A program made the position numbers and the translations under genes. Under the pieces are notes generated by a model. That model saw nothing but the letters and a program-made list of their open reading frames with translations, did not search any database and was not told the DNA's origin. A stretch of DNA of 64,000 nt, taken from Paenibacillus sp. Root444D2 (GTDB taxonomy: Bacteria > Bacillota > Bacilli > Paenibacillales > NBRC-103111). This document shows positions 54,606 to 64,000 of the stretch, piece after piece (within the stretch, counting starts at the first letter, position 1; each line of letters starts with the position of its first letter). The stretch is taken from NCBI RefSeq assembly GCF_001426375.1, contig NZ_LMEO01000008.1:77795-141794 (forward strand). The letters are read 5' to 3'.

Positions 54606-55261
54606 ACAGCATCCACATCCGACGTCAGCCCCACAATAGGAAGCAGGTCAAGCATATCGTCGATCAAATGATCCGGGTTATACTGCTCTAAGTAGGAGCG
54701 CCCTTTCCATGACCAGGATACGCCAACAGATATGACTCCCGCATTTTTGGCTGCCTCAATGTCGTAATGGCTATCTCCAACCATAACCGCTTGATCCGCA
54801 GTACTTCCTAACACCTTAAGCGCTGCAATTATACCTTCCGGATGCGGTTTCGGTTCCTTTACATCTTCAACGGTCACAATGGTACTAACGAAAGTATCCA
54901 GCCCATACAGTTTTAAACCCATCAGAGTTGTTTGTCGAATCTTGCTCGTTACGATCCCGATTTTAATCCCGTTTGCGTGCAGCTTCGCCATCGCCGTGTG
55001 CACATTCGGGAATTCTTTGACCAGCTCATCATGCTTGGATAAATTGAAGGTCCGATACTTCTTAATGATTTCTTCAACTTCTTTCCTGCCTGTAAAGAAT
55101 TCCATTTGTTCCACAAGCGGACGCCCCATATTCGGAATGATGAGTTCCCGACTGACAGGCTCTGCCGTCTCACCTTCCAAACTATGCAAAAAAGATTGCA
55201 CGATAAGCTCGTTAGTATCAACAATCGTTCCATCCAGATCAAACAGTACGGTTTGAATCAT
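54602..55261 (-). CDS. ppaX: Pyrophosphatase PpaX (HAD family)
   Basis: Hydrolyses the pyrophosphate released when HprK dephosphorylates Ser-P HPr. 219 residues: DLDGTIVDTNE with the nucleophile Asp, VTSKIRQTTLMGLKLYG (motif II Ser), KPHPEGI (motif III Lys) and VMVGDSHYDIEAAKNAGV (motif IV). Its location after hprK-lgt supports the name. The start overlaps the lgt 3' end by 23 bases. Confidence 0.93.
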   Translation of the reverse strand: MIQTVLFDLDGTIVDTNELIVQSFLHSLEGETAEPVSRELIIPNMGRPLVEQMEFFTGRKEVEEIIKKYRTFNLSKHDELVKEFPNVHTAMAKLHANGIKIGIVTSKIRQTTLMGLKLYGLDTFVSTIVTVEDVKEPKPHPEGIIAALKVLGSTADQAVMVGDSHYDIEAAKNAGVISVGVSWSWKGRSYLEQYNPDHLIDDMLDLLPIVGLTSDVDAV

Positions 55262-56213
55262 AGTCTGCTCCTTTATCTATCTCTTGATCTTTCATTACTT
55301 TGTTTTTCTCTTCAGCTTTCGTGGAAACAATCGGATCAGCATAACGCACATTCGCGTAACCTTTTTGCCTTCTCACGATAATAACGATAACCATCCCTAT
55401 CACAATCAGAAGCGCTAACAACTGCGAGAATCTCACATTGCCGCCATAGGTAAGCACGCCCGGTTCAAATACAACCGTCATTGGTGACCACAGTGTATTC
55501 AAGAGTGACGCAAGCCACGTGGGCCCTGTGAAATCAAGACTATCTGTACGCACACCTTCGATAAAGAAACGACCAATGGAATACCAGATAAAATAACTGA
55601 AAAATAGTTCCCCTGCCCGAAGGAACGGCCTACGACGAAGCCAGAGTAGAACCAGCAGCCCTAAGATATTCCAGACGGATTCATACAGGAAAGCCGGATG
55701 ATAAAAAGTACCCTCAATGTTCATTTGATTTACGATAAAATTAGGTAGGTGCAAGGTGTTGCGTAAGAATGACTCCGTAACAGGGCCTCCGTGGGCTTCC
55801 TGATTCATAAAGTTGCCCCAACGTCCTATCGCTTGTCCCACAATTAAACCTGGTGCACAAATGTCCGCGATTCTTAAGAATGAGTACCCTTTGGCTCTTA
55901 CATAGAAAAAAGTACCGATTATCGCACCAATTAGCGCTCCATAAATGGCAATACCGCCGTGCCATATCATAAAAATTTCTGCTAAATTATCCTTATAATC
56001 GGACCATTGGAAGGCTACATAGTAAATTCTAGCGCCAATAATCGCTGAAGGTACCCCAATTAACAATAAATCCATGAAAAAGTCAGGAACGATTCGGAAC
56101 CGTTTCCCTTCTCGAATTGCCAGTAACAAACCAATTAACGCGGCTGTACCTAAAATAATGCCATACCACCGGACATGAATAGGTCCTAAGGAAAACGCAA
56201 CACTTTCGAGCAT
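55239..56213 (-). CDS. lgt: Prolipoprotein diacylglyceryl transferase
   Basis: Membrane enzyme that attaches diacylglycerol to the lipobox cysteine of prolipoproteins. 324 residues with seven membrane helices. The signature GRWGNFMNQEAHGGPV (about 135-150) and the conserved IWHGGIAIYGALIGAIIG loop are present. The C-terminal ~40 residues (KAEEKNKVMKDQEIDKGADY) are a charged extension beyond the usual ~270-residue length. Confidence 0.96.
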   Translation of the reverse strand: MLESVAFSLGPIHVRWYGIILGTAALIGLLLAIREGKRFRIVPDFFMDLLLIGVPSAIIGARIYYVAFQWSDYKDNLAEIFMIWHGGIAIYGALIGAIIGTFFYVRAKGYSFLRIADICAPGLIVGQAIGRWGNFMNQEAHGGPVTESFLRNTLHLPNFIVNQMNIEGTFYHPAFLYESVWNILGLLVLLWLRRRPFLRAGELFFSYFIWYSIGRFFIEGVRTDSLDFTGPTWLASLLNTLWSPMTVVFEPGVLTYGGNVRFSQLLALLIVIGMVIVIIVRRQKGYANVRYADPIVSTKAEEKNKVMKDQEIDKGADYDSNRTV

Positions 56214-56255
56214 ATTTTCACTCCTTCATTAATCTTTATATAAATTGCTTCTTAA

Positions 56256-57197
56256 TCAATCGAAATCCTCAAAATCCTCGTTCAACGACTCCGTCAGTTT
56301 ATTCGTAAACTGAAGTGCCGCGTTGTATCCCATTCGTTTTAAACGATAGTTCATCGCGGCCACTTCCACGATAACCGCTAAGTTTCGTCCTGGTCGAACA
56401 GGAATAGTGACGAGTGGAAGATCCGTATCAATGATGCGTGTCAATTCTTCATCAAGACCCAATCGGTCATATTGCTTGTCCTGCTGCCAATTTTCCAATT
56501 TAACAACAACCGAAATTTTCTTCACATTACGAATCGCACCAGCTCCGAATAAAGTCATTACATTAATGATACCTACACCGCGGATTTCAAGCAAATGACG
56601 AATAAGCTCAGGAGCATTTCCTGTGAGCACCTTATCGCCATTTTGACGAATTTCTACGGCGTCATCCGCAATAAGCCGGTGACCTCTTTTTACAAGCTCA
56701 AGTGCTGTTTCACTTTTCCCGATGCCGCTGCTCCCTGTAATGAGCATACCAATTCCGTATACATCGACAAGTACACCATGGATTGTCGTGCTTGGAGCTA
56801 ATTTATTCTCTAGAAACCCTGTTAAACGACTTGCAAAAATCGTTGTAGACATTTGGCTTCGAAGTACGGGGAGATCACGCTTAGTCGCTTCTTCCAGTAA
56901 TTCAACAGGAACATCTAATCCTCTTGTCACGATGATACAAGGTGTTTCCTCCGGCGAACATAGCTGCTCTACCCGATTTCGCCTTACACCCGTCGTTAAC
57001 ATTTCCATGAAGGTGACTTCCGTCTTCCCTAACATTTGGATACGTTCTCTTGGATGGTAATTAAAATATCCGGCCATCTCGAGACCTGGACGGTATAGAT
57101 CACCGGTTGTTATGGGACGTTTCAGTCCAGACTCACCTGCAAGAACCTCCATATGGAGTTGTTCTACCAATTCGGAAACCTTCACTTTTTTGGCCAT
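56256..57197 (-). CDS. hprK: HPr kinase/phosphorylase
   Basis: Phosphorylates and dephosphorylates HPr on Ser46 and so controls carbon catabolite repression through CcpA. 313 residues: N-terminal domain 1-130, Walker [21 protein letters not shown] (about 155-174), DDAVEIR, and the HprK signature [19 protein letters not shown]. The substrate HPr with Ser46 is encoded at 37760-38029. Confidence 0.97.
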   Translation of the reverse strand: MAKKVKVSELVEQLHMEVLAGESGLKRPITTGDLYRPGLEMAGYFNYHPRERIQMLGKTEVTFMEMLTTGVRRNRVEQLCSPEETPCIIVTRGLDVPVELLEEATKRDLPVLRSQMSTTIFASRLTGFLENKLAPSTTIHGVLVDVYGIGMLITGSSGIGKSETALELVKRGHRLIADDAVEIRQNGDKVLTGNAPELIRHLLEIRGVGIINVMTLFGAGAIRNVKKISVVVKLENWQQDKQYDRLGLDEELTRIIDTDLPLVTIPVRPGRNLAVIVEVAAMNYRLKRMGYNAALQFTNKLTESLNEDFEDFD

Positions 57198-57330
57198 CGT
57201 CCTGTCTCCTCCGAGTTTTGCCTGTGCAAAACGTGCTTCATCTGCTGTTATTCATTCTTTCCAATAGTTTCATCGTAATGGAATAGTTAGTTGAAATCAA
57301 CTAAAGTGTTCATGAAACTGTATGAACATA

Positions 57331-57364
57331 CAAAAAAGGCCAGCCGCTAACGGCTGGCCTTACT
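57331..57364 (-). terminator. Terminator of the MsmX-type gene
   Basis: Minus strand: AAGGCCAGCCG-TTAG-CGGCTGGCCTTTTTTG. Confidence 0.92.
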
Positions 57365-57372
57365 GTTAAAAC

Positions 57373-58503
57373 TTATAGATTAGGGTTAACCAAGATGGAC
57401 AATGTTGTATCTTTATCGAAGAAATGAACTTTGTTCATGTCTAGAGCCAATTTAACATTTGTGCCTTCTTTGATTCCTGAACGACCGTCAACACGTGCGA
57501 TTACAGTGTTAGCGCCGATACCATTCAGGTACAAGTACATTTCGTGACCCAAGTTCTCAGTCAATTCAACGTTAACGTTAAATACTGTGTTTGGGGATGC
57601 TTCCAAGAATACTGGCTCTTCGTGGATATCTTCTGGACGAACACCCAGAATAACTTCTTTACCAACGAAACCTTTATCTTTCAATACTTGTGCTTTACCA
57701 GCTGGAACTTCAACGTTCACAGTACCTGCTTTGAAGAAAACACCACTGCCTTCTTGTGTCAATGAACCTGTCATGAAGTTCATGGATGGGGATCCAATGA
57801 AGCCCGCAACGAAGATGTTCACTGGGAAGTTGTAGATTTCTTCAGGTGTAGCTGCTTGTTGAATGATACCTTTATCCATAACAACGATGCGATCGCCCAT
57901 TGTCATTGCTTCGATTTGGTCATGCGTTACGTAGATCGTTGTAACACCAAGACGTTTTGTTAATTTTGTGATTTCCGCACGCATTTGTACACGAAGTTTC
58001 GCATCCAAGTTGGAAAGCGGCTCATCCATTAAGAATACTTGTGGCTCACGAACAATCGCACGACCCAAGGCAACACGTTGACGTTGACCACCGGAAAGAG
58101 CTTTTGGTTTGCGATCAAGCAAATGAACAATGTCCAAGATTTTCGCTGCTTCACGAACGCGAGCATCGATATCTGCTTTTTTGAATTTACGAAGTTTCAA
58201 GCCGAATGCCATGTTTTGATATACAGTCATATGTGGGTAAAGAGCGTAAGATTGGAAAACCATCGCGATATCGCGATCTTTTGGAGCTACGTCATTTACA
58301 AGGCGGTCGCCGATGTAAAGTTCACCTTCAGTAATTTCCTCTAATCCTGCGATCATACGAAGAGTTGTGGATTTTCCGCAACCGGATGCTCCAACCAATA
58401 CAACGAACTCTTTATCTTCAACTTCAAGATGGAAATCTTTAACTGTGGATTCTTCTGCACCAGAATATCTTTTCACGATATGGTTTAAACGTACGCCTGC
58501 CAT
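57373..58503 (-). CDS. msmX: Sugar ABC transporter ATP-binding protein (MsmX/UgpC type)
   Basis: Shared ATPase that energises carbohydrate ABC importers. 376 residues: Walker A GASGCGKSTTLRMIAGLEE, Q-loop FQSYALYPHMTVYQNMAFGL, signature LSGGQRQRVALGRAIV, Walker B LMDEPLSNLDAKLR and switch His VTHDQIEAMTMG. The C-terminal MalK-like OB domain has GVRPEDIHEEP. A single gene without permeases, which is typical of the multi-purpose MsmX. Confidence 0.93.
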   Translation of the reverse strand: MAGVRLNHIVKRYSGAEESTVKDFHLEVEDKEFVVLVGASGCGKSTTLRMIAGLEEITEGELYIGDRLVNDVAPKDRDIAMVFQSYALYPHMTVYQNMAFGLKLRKFKKADIDARVREAAKILDIVHLLDRKPKALSGGQRQRVALGRAIVREPQVFLMDEPLSNLDAKLRVQMRAEITKLTKRLGVTTIYVTHDQIEAMTMGDRIVVMDKGIIQQAATPEEIYNFPVNIFVAGFIGSPSMNFMTGSLTQEGSGVFFKAGTVNVEVPAGKAQVLKDKGFVGKEVILGVRPEDIHEEPVFLEASPNTVFNVNVELTENLGHEMYLYLNGIGANTVIARVDGRSGIKEGTNVKLALDMNKVHFFDKDTTLSILVNPNL

Positions 58504-58614
58504 GGTTTCATTCCCCCTACGATTTATCGATCATATGCTTGCTGATCAACTTTTCAATATACTCATCTTACCTTACGAAGTCCGGACTGACTATGCACAA
58601 TCCCTACAAAAAAA

Positions 58615-59730
58615 TCACTTTCTTTTCGTTACTTTGTACAATAGTAATGCAAGTCTCACTAAAACCGCATGATTGAACGTTCTCACATCGAGTCCGGTCT
58701 CATTTTTAAACTTGTCCAAACGATAGAGCAAGGTATTGCGGTGTATATATAACTTCTTCGCTGTTTCACTAACGTTGCAATCCAGTGTGAAGAAATGTTC
58801 CAATGTGATGACCGTCTCTGCATCCAACACATGGTCTATGCCGCGAAGCACCTGCTCTAAGAATTCAGCCTTTTCCTCTTCATCAATCAAGTGCAGCAGC
58901 TTCTCCAAACGAAGCTCCCAACGAAGATGAATAAAGCTGCCTACATGAAAGGAACGCCCTAACATGATGGTTTCCCTCAGCTTGAGAATCGTGGCAAACA
59001 GCGATTTCGAAGGCTTTACCGGGTAATCAATAGCTAGGTGGCATTCGCCAACCCATTCATTAGCAAGCATTTCATACAGCCCAGACCCGAGAGCGTCGAG
59101 TATCTGCTCTACGCTTTCTTCCTCATCCCCTTCTCGCTCTTCGCTGCCACTAGTTAGTAGACCTTCGGGCGCTAGGATCAGCCACTCTTTTTCTAGTAAA
59201 GGAATCAAGATAATCTCCGATTCAAAAAAAGACTCCAACAGTTTCTTCAGTTCCGTATAGGAAACGCGCTGATTTTGAGAATAATCCCCATATAACAACA
59301 GCGGAATTTTCGTTGAATAGAGGGAGGATTGTGAAGCAAGCGCATCCGGGAGCTCGGCATGGGTTGAACCGCGTTCCATCTGCAGCAGCAGCCAATCTTT
59401 TAATTGGTGCGCCTTTCTTTCATCTTCAGATAGAAAGACTCCCCACTGCTTCTTTTCTAATGTCATCTTAGACTCTACAGTTAGTTCCACGAGCTTGCGC
59501 TCTGAAGATGTTAATTTGTCTTTGGAAACCTGCAGAATGCGAATATCTTTGTGTTCTTTGGATAAATAAAAAAGCACATCCTGACCACGCACAACACTTC
59601 GACTAAAGCTCTCAAGATTCTCTGCCTGCTCTTCCGCCAAATGCTCCCAATCCGCCTCGGATATCAAGCTAATCTGCATAGGCGACTGTAAAACCGCTTC
59701 CAAACGCTCTTTGACACGCTCCCAATCCAT
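58615..59730 (-). CDS. PucR/CdaR-type helix-turn-helix regulator
   Basis: A 371-residue transcription regulator. The C-terminal PucR-type helix-turn-helix is clear: ITLEHFFTLDCNVSETAKKL then YIHRNTLLYRLDKFKNETGL. The first 280 residues form a GAF-like or GGDEF-like sensory part without recognisable ligand motif. Members of this family regulate purine or sugar-acid utilisation. It lies upstream of the MsmX-type gene in the same orientation (111 bases), so it may control it. Start ATG 59730 behind GGAGAGAGG. Confidence 0.82.
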   Translation of the reverse strand: MDWERVKERLEAVLQSPMQISLISEADWEHLAEEQAENLESFSRSVVRGQDVLFYLSKEHKDIRILQVSKDKLTSSERKLVELTVESKMTLEKKQWGVFLSEDERKAHQLKDWLLLQMERGSTHAELPDALASQSSLYSTKIPLLLYGDYSQNQRVSYTELKKLLESFFESEIILIPLLEKEWLILAPEGLLTSGSEEREGDEEESVEQILDALGSGLYEMLANEWVGECHLAIDYPVKPSKSLFATILKLRETIMLGRSFHVGSFIHLRWELRLEKLLHLIDEEEKAEFLEQVLRGIDHVLDAETVITLEHFFTLDCNVSETAKKLYIHRNTLLYRLDKFKNETGLDVRTFNHAVLVRLALLLYKVTKRK

Positions 59731-59991
59731 CTGCCTCTCTCCTTACTCCCATATATCTTCTATATCTATCTCCTTATTGTAACATATGTGCCCCCCCTCA
59801 TGTGAATGTGAAAGAACCCTCCTGCAACTACTACAAAATGGATCTGTTTAGTTAGGTGACTTAGTTAAGTACTCAACTAGCCGTTACAATGGAAGCTTGG
59901 TAAATATGGCTAAATAAAACCAACTCATAATCTTTGGTAATTTGGAAATAATTGTACTGGGGTGAATTCGTCCTATAGGAGGTTCAGACAA

Positions 59992-60310
59992 ATGGTTTGG
60001 AGTGAGTGTAGGTGACCTTATCGCATTATCGACAAAACTTTAATAACAAATTTTTGTGTGGCTCTTGTGATTAGTTTAGTCTCTATCATCAGTACACTGC
60101 TGAATAGTAAAGGCTGGTATATAGTGACCATATCTGCTTCTGGCTTGGCGTCATTTAAGGAATAATCGGCTTTATTTTTCACATCAAAGGTGTTCAGAAA
60201 GGCGTAGGTGGCTTTGTATTACTAAATTTCTTACGGGTCCGCCGGTGATGATGCCTTTACTATTTTCTGTCATTAGCATTTTGGGTCATACTGCTATTTA
60301 TGGAGGTTGA
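59992..60310 (+). pseudogene. Decayed membrane-protein gene
   Basis: ATAGGAGGTTCAGACAA places a good ribosome site before ATG 59992, but the frame hits TGA after seven codons. It continues in frame as RIIDKTLITNFCVALVISLV, SIISTLLNSKGWYIVTISAS and GLASFKE, then shifts to GIIGFIFHIKGVQKGVGGFV and shifts again to TGPPVMMPLLFSVISILG and HTAIYGG with TGA at 60306-60308. This is a small four-helix-like membrane protein with one stop and two frameshifts. Its end abuts the ribosome site of the next gene, so it was once part of the GMC operon. Confidence 0.6.
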
Positions 60311-60316
60311 TTTACC

Positions 60317-60913
60317 TTGAAGAATCATACTTATTATCCGACCTACAACGTCATGGATGAGCAAAAGGAATGGGATTCCCATACACAAACCATCGTGTCC
60401 TCCCGACTGGTTCGTGAACATTCTTATCAATTTCTAACTCCAGTAGAAACGGAAACATTACGGGCTTGGTGCGCTCTGCTCATGGATGATCATCGAGGAG
60501 ATATTATTCAAACGATCCTTACTCATATCGATCAAACGTTGGCAGAAAATAAAGGGGAAGGACAGCGCAAGGTCAATGTCCCCCCCATTCAAAACCTCCT
60601 GCGTCAGGGGCTTAAAGCAATTGACGAAGCTGGATGGATAGCCGATAGCCGACCTTTCTTCCAATTAGACGAAGCTGCTCAAAAACACATCATGCTCCAG
60701 ATCAGTGAGGCCAGCTACCCTCCGACGGAAGCTTGGGATGACATTCCACAAAAAGCACTGTTTCATAAACTCCTTCAGTTAAGTGTAGAAGCCTATTACT
60801 CACATCCATTGGTTTGGTCGGAGATCGGTTTTGGCGGTCCTGCCTATCCTCGCGGATATGTAAGAGTGGATCCAGGCCAACTTGATCCTTGGGAAGCAGT
60901 GAGAAAGCCATGA
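60317..60913 (+). CDS. Gluconate 2-dehydrogenase subunit 3 family protein (second copy)
   Basis: A 198-residue small subunit, paralogous to the protein at 12326-13006. Features: FLTPVETETLRAWCALLMDD (helical start), FFQLDEAAQKHIMLQISEAS, YYSHPLVWSEIGFGGPAYPR and a C-terminal RVDPGQLDPWE. Start TTG 60317 lies behind TATGGAGG. Its stop overlaps the ATG of the GMC gene (ATGA, 60910-60913). The frame is intact, but its large-subunit partner is frameshifted. Confidence 0.8.
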   Translation: MKNHTYYPTYNVMDEQKEWDSHTQTIVSSRLVREHSYQFLTPVETETLRAWCALLMDDHRGDIIQTILTHIDQTLAENKGEGQRKVNVPPIQNLLRQGLKAIDEAGWIADSRPFFQLDEAAQKHIMLQISEASYPPTEAWDDIPQKALFHKLLQLSVEAYYSHPLVWSEIGFGGPAYPRGYVRVDPGQLDPWEAVRKP

Positions 60914-62473
60914 AGTGGAGACATGAACATGATGCTGTCGATATCGTAATTGTAGGTGCAGGGGCAGCAGGCGGTGTATTAGCCAAAGAGTTAAGTGAAG
61001 CCGGCTTGAGTGTTGTTATGCTCGATGCGGGCCCTTGGCGGGATCCTCAGAAGGATTTCGCTAGTGACGAGCTGAGCATGCGGAGTTTAGCATGGGAGGA
61101 TACTCGTATCGTCGATGGGACGGAACCATTTGGTATGGGGATCCACAATTCGGGTAGGGGGATAGGCGGCGGGACGCAGAACTTTACCGGTGTTTTTTTG
61201 CGCTTCCATGAATCAGATTTCAAAACAAAGTCCATTGATTGGCGCTGGTGAAAATTGGCCCATTCACTACAAAGATCTTGAACCTTACTGCAGTAGAATC
61301 GAAAAAGAAATTGCGGTTTCCGGACCAAAGCATTTCCCTTGGGGAAATTTCAATGGACATTACCCTTACCCAGAACGTGACTCCCTAAGTCCTAATGCTT
61401 ATTTATTTCAGAAAGGCTGCGAAGCACTTGGCATTCAATCCGCGGTTACACCGATTGCTATTCTATCTGCTCCTTTTGAAGGTCGTCCTCCATGTTCCAA
61501 TCGCGGCTTCTGTATCCAAGGCTGTATGCCGAACGCCAAGTTTAGTACCTTGATCGTTCATATTCCTAAGCTGTTCAAGCTTGGGGCTGAAATTCTTCCT
61601 AATTGTATGGTTACGCAAATCGAAGTCGATAAAGAGGGGCATGTGGACGGGGTTCTCTTTGTTAACCAAGGAAAGACCTACCGCCAACGTGCCAAAACAG
61701 CCATTATATGCGCTCATGTCGTCGAGACCCCTCGTCTGCTGCTTCACTCTGCTACTTCTCAATTTCCTGACGGTCTAGCGAATTCCAGCGGCTGGGTAGG
61801 CCGTGCGATTATGACTCATAGCAGTAATGATGTCTACGCCAAATTTGAGCAAGAGGTTCGTTTGTACAAAGGCACACCTGTGTTAGCCTCTACACAAGAT
61901 TTCTATGAAACCGATCCGCGCAGAGGCTTCGCTCGTGGCTATACGATTCACTCTCACGGCTCGAGACCGATAGATATGGCTCAGGGGATTAGCAAAGCGT
62001 CTCATGAGCCCATCTGGGGGACGCAGCTTAGGCAAATCATGCTTGATTACAATTACTATGGGCGCTTAACCATGGTTGGTGAAGTGCTTCCACAATGGGA
62101 TAACCATATCTCCTTATCCGCTGAAAAAGATGAAAATGGAATGCCTCGTGCCTCCGTAACCTTCAATTATGGAGATAACGATCGCAAATTAATCGATCAT
62201 GCCGTTGAGAATATGAAACTCATCCTCAAAGCAGCCGGTGGTGAGGTTGCCCACGTGGTATCTGACACACAGCATCTCATGGGCGGCTGCCGCATGGGGA
62301 ATGACCCAGCTACCTCCGTCGTCAATTCTTACGGTCAAAGCCACGACATTCCCAACTTGTTCATTTGCGATGCAAGTCTCTTCGTAACCTCCAGTGGAGG
62401 GAATCCCACTAACACCGTCATGGCGCTTGCAGCAAGAACAGCTGATTATATTTTTGACCTCGCCATTTCTTAA
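60910..62473 (+). pseudogene. GMC-family oxidoreductase with a one-base frameshift (second copy)
   Basis: Two overlapping frames together encode a complete GMC flavoenzyme. Frame 1 (60910-61251) carries the FAD motif VIVGAGAAGGVLAKELSEAG and stops after FKTKSIDWRW. Frame 2 continues with GAGENWPIHYKDLEPYCSRI to NPTNTVMALAARTADYIFDL. Removing one T from 61239-61240 restores SID-GAGENW without a gap. Frame 2 keeps the Cys motif CSNRGFCIQGC and the C-terminal HLMGGCRMG. Either a real inactivating insertion or a sequencing error. Confidence 0.85.
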
Positions 62474-62568
62474 TTTACGGAGTTAGCTTCTCGGTGAATT
62501 GCATTGCCTGTTGTCACTCATCTACAATGTAAGAGAGCATTACAAAATGAAAGGAGAAAGTGACCTCC

Positions 62569-62871
62569 ATGGCCATCGCTGAATTCACCATTATCCCTAT
62601 AGGAACTGCCACCACCAGCCTTAGCGGTTATGTAGCAGATCTGCACAAAGAACTAGAAAAACATTCCGATATCGTTTTTGAAATGACACCTATGGGTACC
62701 ATCCTTGAGGGTCCCATAGATCGACTGCTGGAAGTCATTCGTGCCGTCCACGAAGTCCCTTTTACGAATGGAGCAGAGCGAGTCTCCACATCCATCAAAA
62801 TCGACGATCGCCGTGATAAGCCGGCCTCTATGAAGCAAAAAATGAAGTCCGTTGCAGACAAGTTGAAATAG
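62569..62871 (+). CDS. Thiamine-binding protein, MTH1187/YkoF-like family
   Basis: A ferredoxin-like protein of about 100 residues (UPF0045/PF01910): AIAEFTIIPIGTATTSLSGY at the start, FEMTPMGTILEGPIDRLLEV in the middle and a basic C-terminus. Relatives bind thiamine or its precursors in the cytoplasm. GTG 62560 is an alternative start, but AAGGAG is only 3 bases from it. No thiamine transporter is adjacent. Follows the GMC pseudogene by about 95 bases. Confidence 0.82.
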   Translation: MAIAEFTIIPIGTATTSLSGYVADLHKELEKHSDIVFEMTPMGTILEGPIDRLLEVIRAVHEVPFTNGAERVSTSIKIDDRRDKPASMKQKMKSVADKLK

Positions 62872-62905
62872 AAAAAAGCATCCTGCTTATGGATGCTTTT
62901 TCTTT
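62870..62905 (+). terminator. Intrinsic terminator
   Basis: AAAAAAGCATCC-TGCTTAT-GGATGCTTTTTC. Confidence 0.9.
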
Positions 62906-62989
62906 ATGTAAGAAAGGGGCAAACTCTGCCTTTTGTGATTATATAAAACAAAAAAAGACCTCACGGCCTTCAACGTTTACTTATAAAAG

Positions 62990-63062
62990 TGAGTCATGTA
63001 GGATTCGAACCTACGACACCCTGATTAAAAGTCAGGTGCTCTACCAACTGAGCTAATGACTC
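62990..63062 (-). tRNA. tRNA-Lys (TTT)
   Basis: Acceptor GAGTCAT/ATGACTC, anticodon loop CTTTTAA, anticodon TTT; CCA not encoded. Last gene of the tRNA cluster behind 23S rRNA. Confidence 0.95.
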
Positions 63063-63071
63063 AAGGTAAAA

Positions 63072-63153
63072 TGGAGGCTGATGGATTCGAACCACCGAAC
63101 TCGAAGAGAGCAGATTTACAGTCTGCCGTGTTTAGCCACTTCACTAAGCCTCC
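63072..63153 (-). tRNA. tRNA-Tyr (GTA)
   Basis: Class II tRNA with a long variable arm. Acceptor GGAGGCT/AGCCTCC, anticodon loop CTGTAAA, anticodon GTA; CCA not encoded. Confidence 0.94.
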
Positions 63154-63199
63154 AGATGAGAGATAACCATACTGCATTGTTGCAGCACAACCATCTCAA

Positions 63200-63272
<73 letters not shown>

Positions 63273-63317
63273 TTATGTAATTGTCTTTAGCTTGTCCTAA
63301 TTTACTAAAAAAATAAA

Positions 63318-63394
63318 TGGCGGAGCTGACGGGATTCGAACCCGCGGTCTCCTGCGTGACAGGCAGGCATGTTAGGCCACTACACCACAGCTCC
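63318..63394 (-). tRNA. tRNA-Asp (GTC)
   Basis: Acceptor GGAGCTG/CAGCTCC, anticodon loop CTGTCAC, anticodon GTC; 3' CCA encoded. Confidence 0.95.
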
Positions 63395-63408
63395 ATGCTA
63401 AAAATTAG

Positions 63409-63484
<76 letters not shown>

Positions 63485-63497
63485 ATAAAGATAAAAA

Positions 63498-63573
63498 TGG
63501 TGGAGGCTGACGGGATCGAACCGCCGACCCTCTGCTTGTAAGGCAGATGCTCTCCCAGCTGAGCTAAGCCTCC
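63498..63573 (-). tRNA. tRNA-Val (TAC)
   Basis: Acceptor GGAGGCT/AGCCTCC, anticodon loop CTTACAA, anticodon TAC; CCA encoded. Confidence 0.95.
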
Positions 63574-63590
63574 GACTGGTTTTGGTTTTA

Positions 63591-63667
63591 TGGTAGCGGC
63601 AGAGGGGCTCGAACCCCCGACCTTACGGGTATGAACCGTACGCTCTAGCCAGCTGAGCTACGCCGCC
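63591..63667 (-). tRNA. tRNA-Met (CAT), elongator
   Basis: Begins GGCGGCGTAGCTCAGCTGG, unlike initiator tRNA (CGCGGGG), with anticodon CAT; CCA encoded. Confidence 0.93.
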
Positions 63668-63694
63668 ACATAAAAGGTATATATATTTGGAAAC

Positions 63695-63786
63695 TGGCGG
63701 AGAGAGAGGGATTCGAACCCTCGCACCACTTACGCAGTCTAACCCCTTAGCAGAGGGTCCCCTTATAGCCACTTGGGTATCTCTCC
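63695..63786 (-). tRNA. tRNA-Ser (GCT)
   Basis: Class II tRNA, acceptor GGAGAGA/TCTCTCC, anticodon loop CTGCTAA, anticodon GCT, long variable arm; CCA encoded. First tRNA after the 23S rRNA. Confidence 0.94.
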
Positions 63787-63907
63787 AAGATATATATACA
63801 CTCAGGAAATATTATTCCCTGAAAACTAGATACGAAACTTGCGTAAAGTTGAACATTTAGGTTTCAAGCAGAGAGACTTTAATCTACGATTAAAGATCCC
63901 TGTATTA

Positions 63908-64000
63908 GGTTAAGCCCTCGACCGATTAGTATTCGTCAGCTGCATGCATTGCTGCACTTCCACCTCGAACCTATCAACCTCGTCGTCTACAAGGGGTCTT
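63908..64000 (-). rRNA. 23S ribosomal RNA, 3' end only
   Basis: The minus strand reads AAGACCCCTTGTAGACGACG onward to TACTAATCGGTCGAGGGCTT and AACC, the conserved 3' end of bacterial 23S rRNA. The gene continues beyond the window. No 5S rRNA lies between it and tRNA-Ser. Confidence 0.95.

Overview
The window reads as a chromosomal segment of a low-to-medium G+C Gram-positive bacterium, most likely Paenibacillus or a close relative. Gene order follows Bacillus subtilis in several long blocks: secG-esterase-rnr-smpB-ssrA, cggR-gapA-pgk-tpiA-gpmI-eno, clpP, rapZ-yvcK-whiA-HPr, trxB, hprK-lgt-ppaX-yvoF and hisZGDBH-F-IE. Shine-Dalgarno sites are strong, a CtsR operator and a CggR operator are readable, and the proteins look like Paenibacillaceae members. 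The genus is inferred from content; no search was run.

Left part (1-21 kb, accessory). It starts with the 5' part of a glutamate/dicarboxylate symporter gene divergent from a GlnK/GlnL-type two-component system. Next come a small HTH/DUF6526 pair, a RelP-type alarmone synthetase, a secreted coiled-coil protein behind a possible attenuator, an AbrB/Doc toxin-antitoxin pair, an OmpR-type two-component system beside a secreted protein, a DUF3231 protein and an intact two-gene GMC oxidoreductase operon. After these lie an EamA transporter, a membrane protein resembling Pyr4/PaxB-type terpene cyclases, an SGNH-like protein and a polar amino acid ABC transporter.

The region around the tmRNA gene (17.3-21.5 kb) carries extra partial copies of the ssrA 3' end and its terminator, as expected where elements have integrated at ssrA or where the locus has duplicated.

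Centre (21-45 kb, core). Trans-translation (ssrA, smpB), RNase R with an unusually long disordered tail, an esterase lacking a standard start codon, SecG, an M50-like membrane peptidase, and the full lower-glycolysis operon with its repressor CggR. Then follow tRNA-Arg, clpP, a secreted PKD protein, an HPr (with His15) at the crh locus, whiA, yvcK, rapZ, a ROK glucokinase, thioredoxin reductase and a TPR protein.

Right part (45-64 kb). prs and a histidine operon without hisA (its usual slot holds four 27-bp repeats), yvoF-ppaX-lgt-hprK, an MsmX-type sugar ABC ATPase and a PucR-type regulator. Then comes a second, decaying copy of the GMC oxidoreductase operon with a one-base frameshift, a thiamine-binding-type protein, eight tRNA genes and the 3' end of a 23S rRNA gene.

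Several functions connect. PRPP from Prs feeds HisG. HPr, HprK and PpaX form the carbon-catabolite signalling module, PpaX removing the pyrophosphate made by HprK. CggR senses glycolytic flux for the gap operon, and SmpB, ssrA, RNase R and ClpP cooperate in ribosome rescue and turnover.
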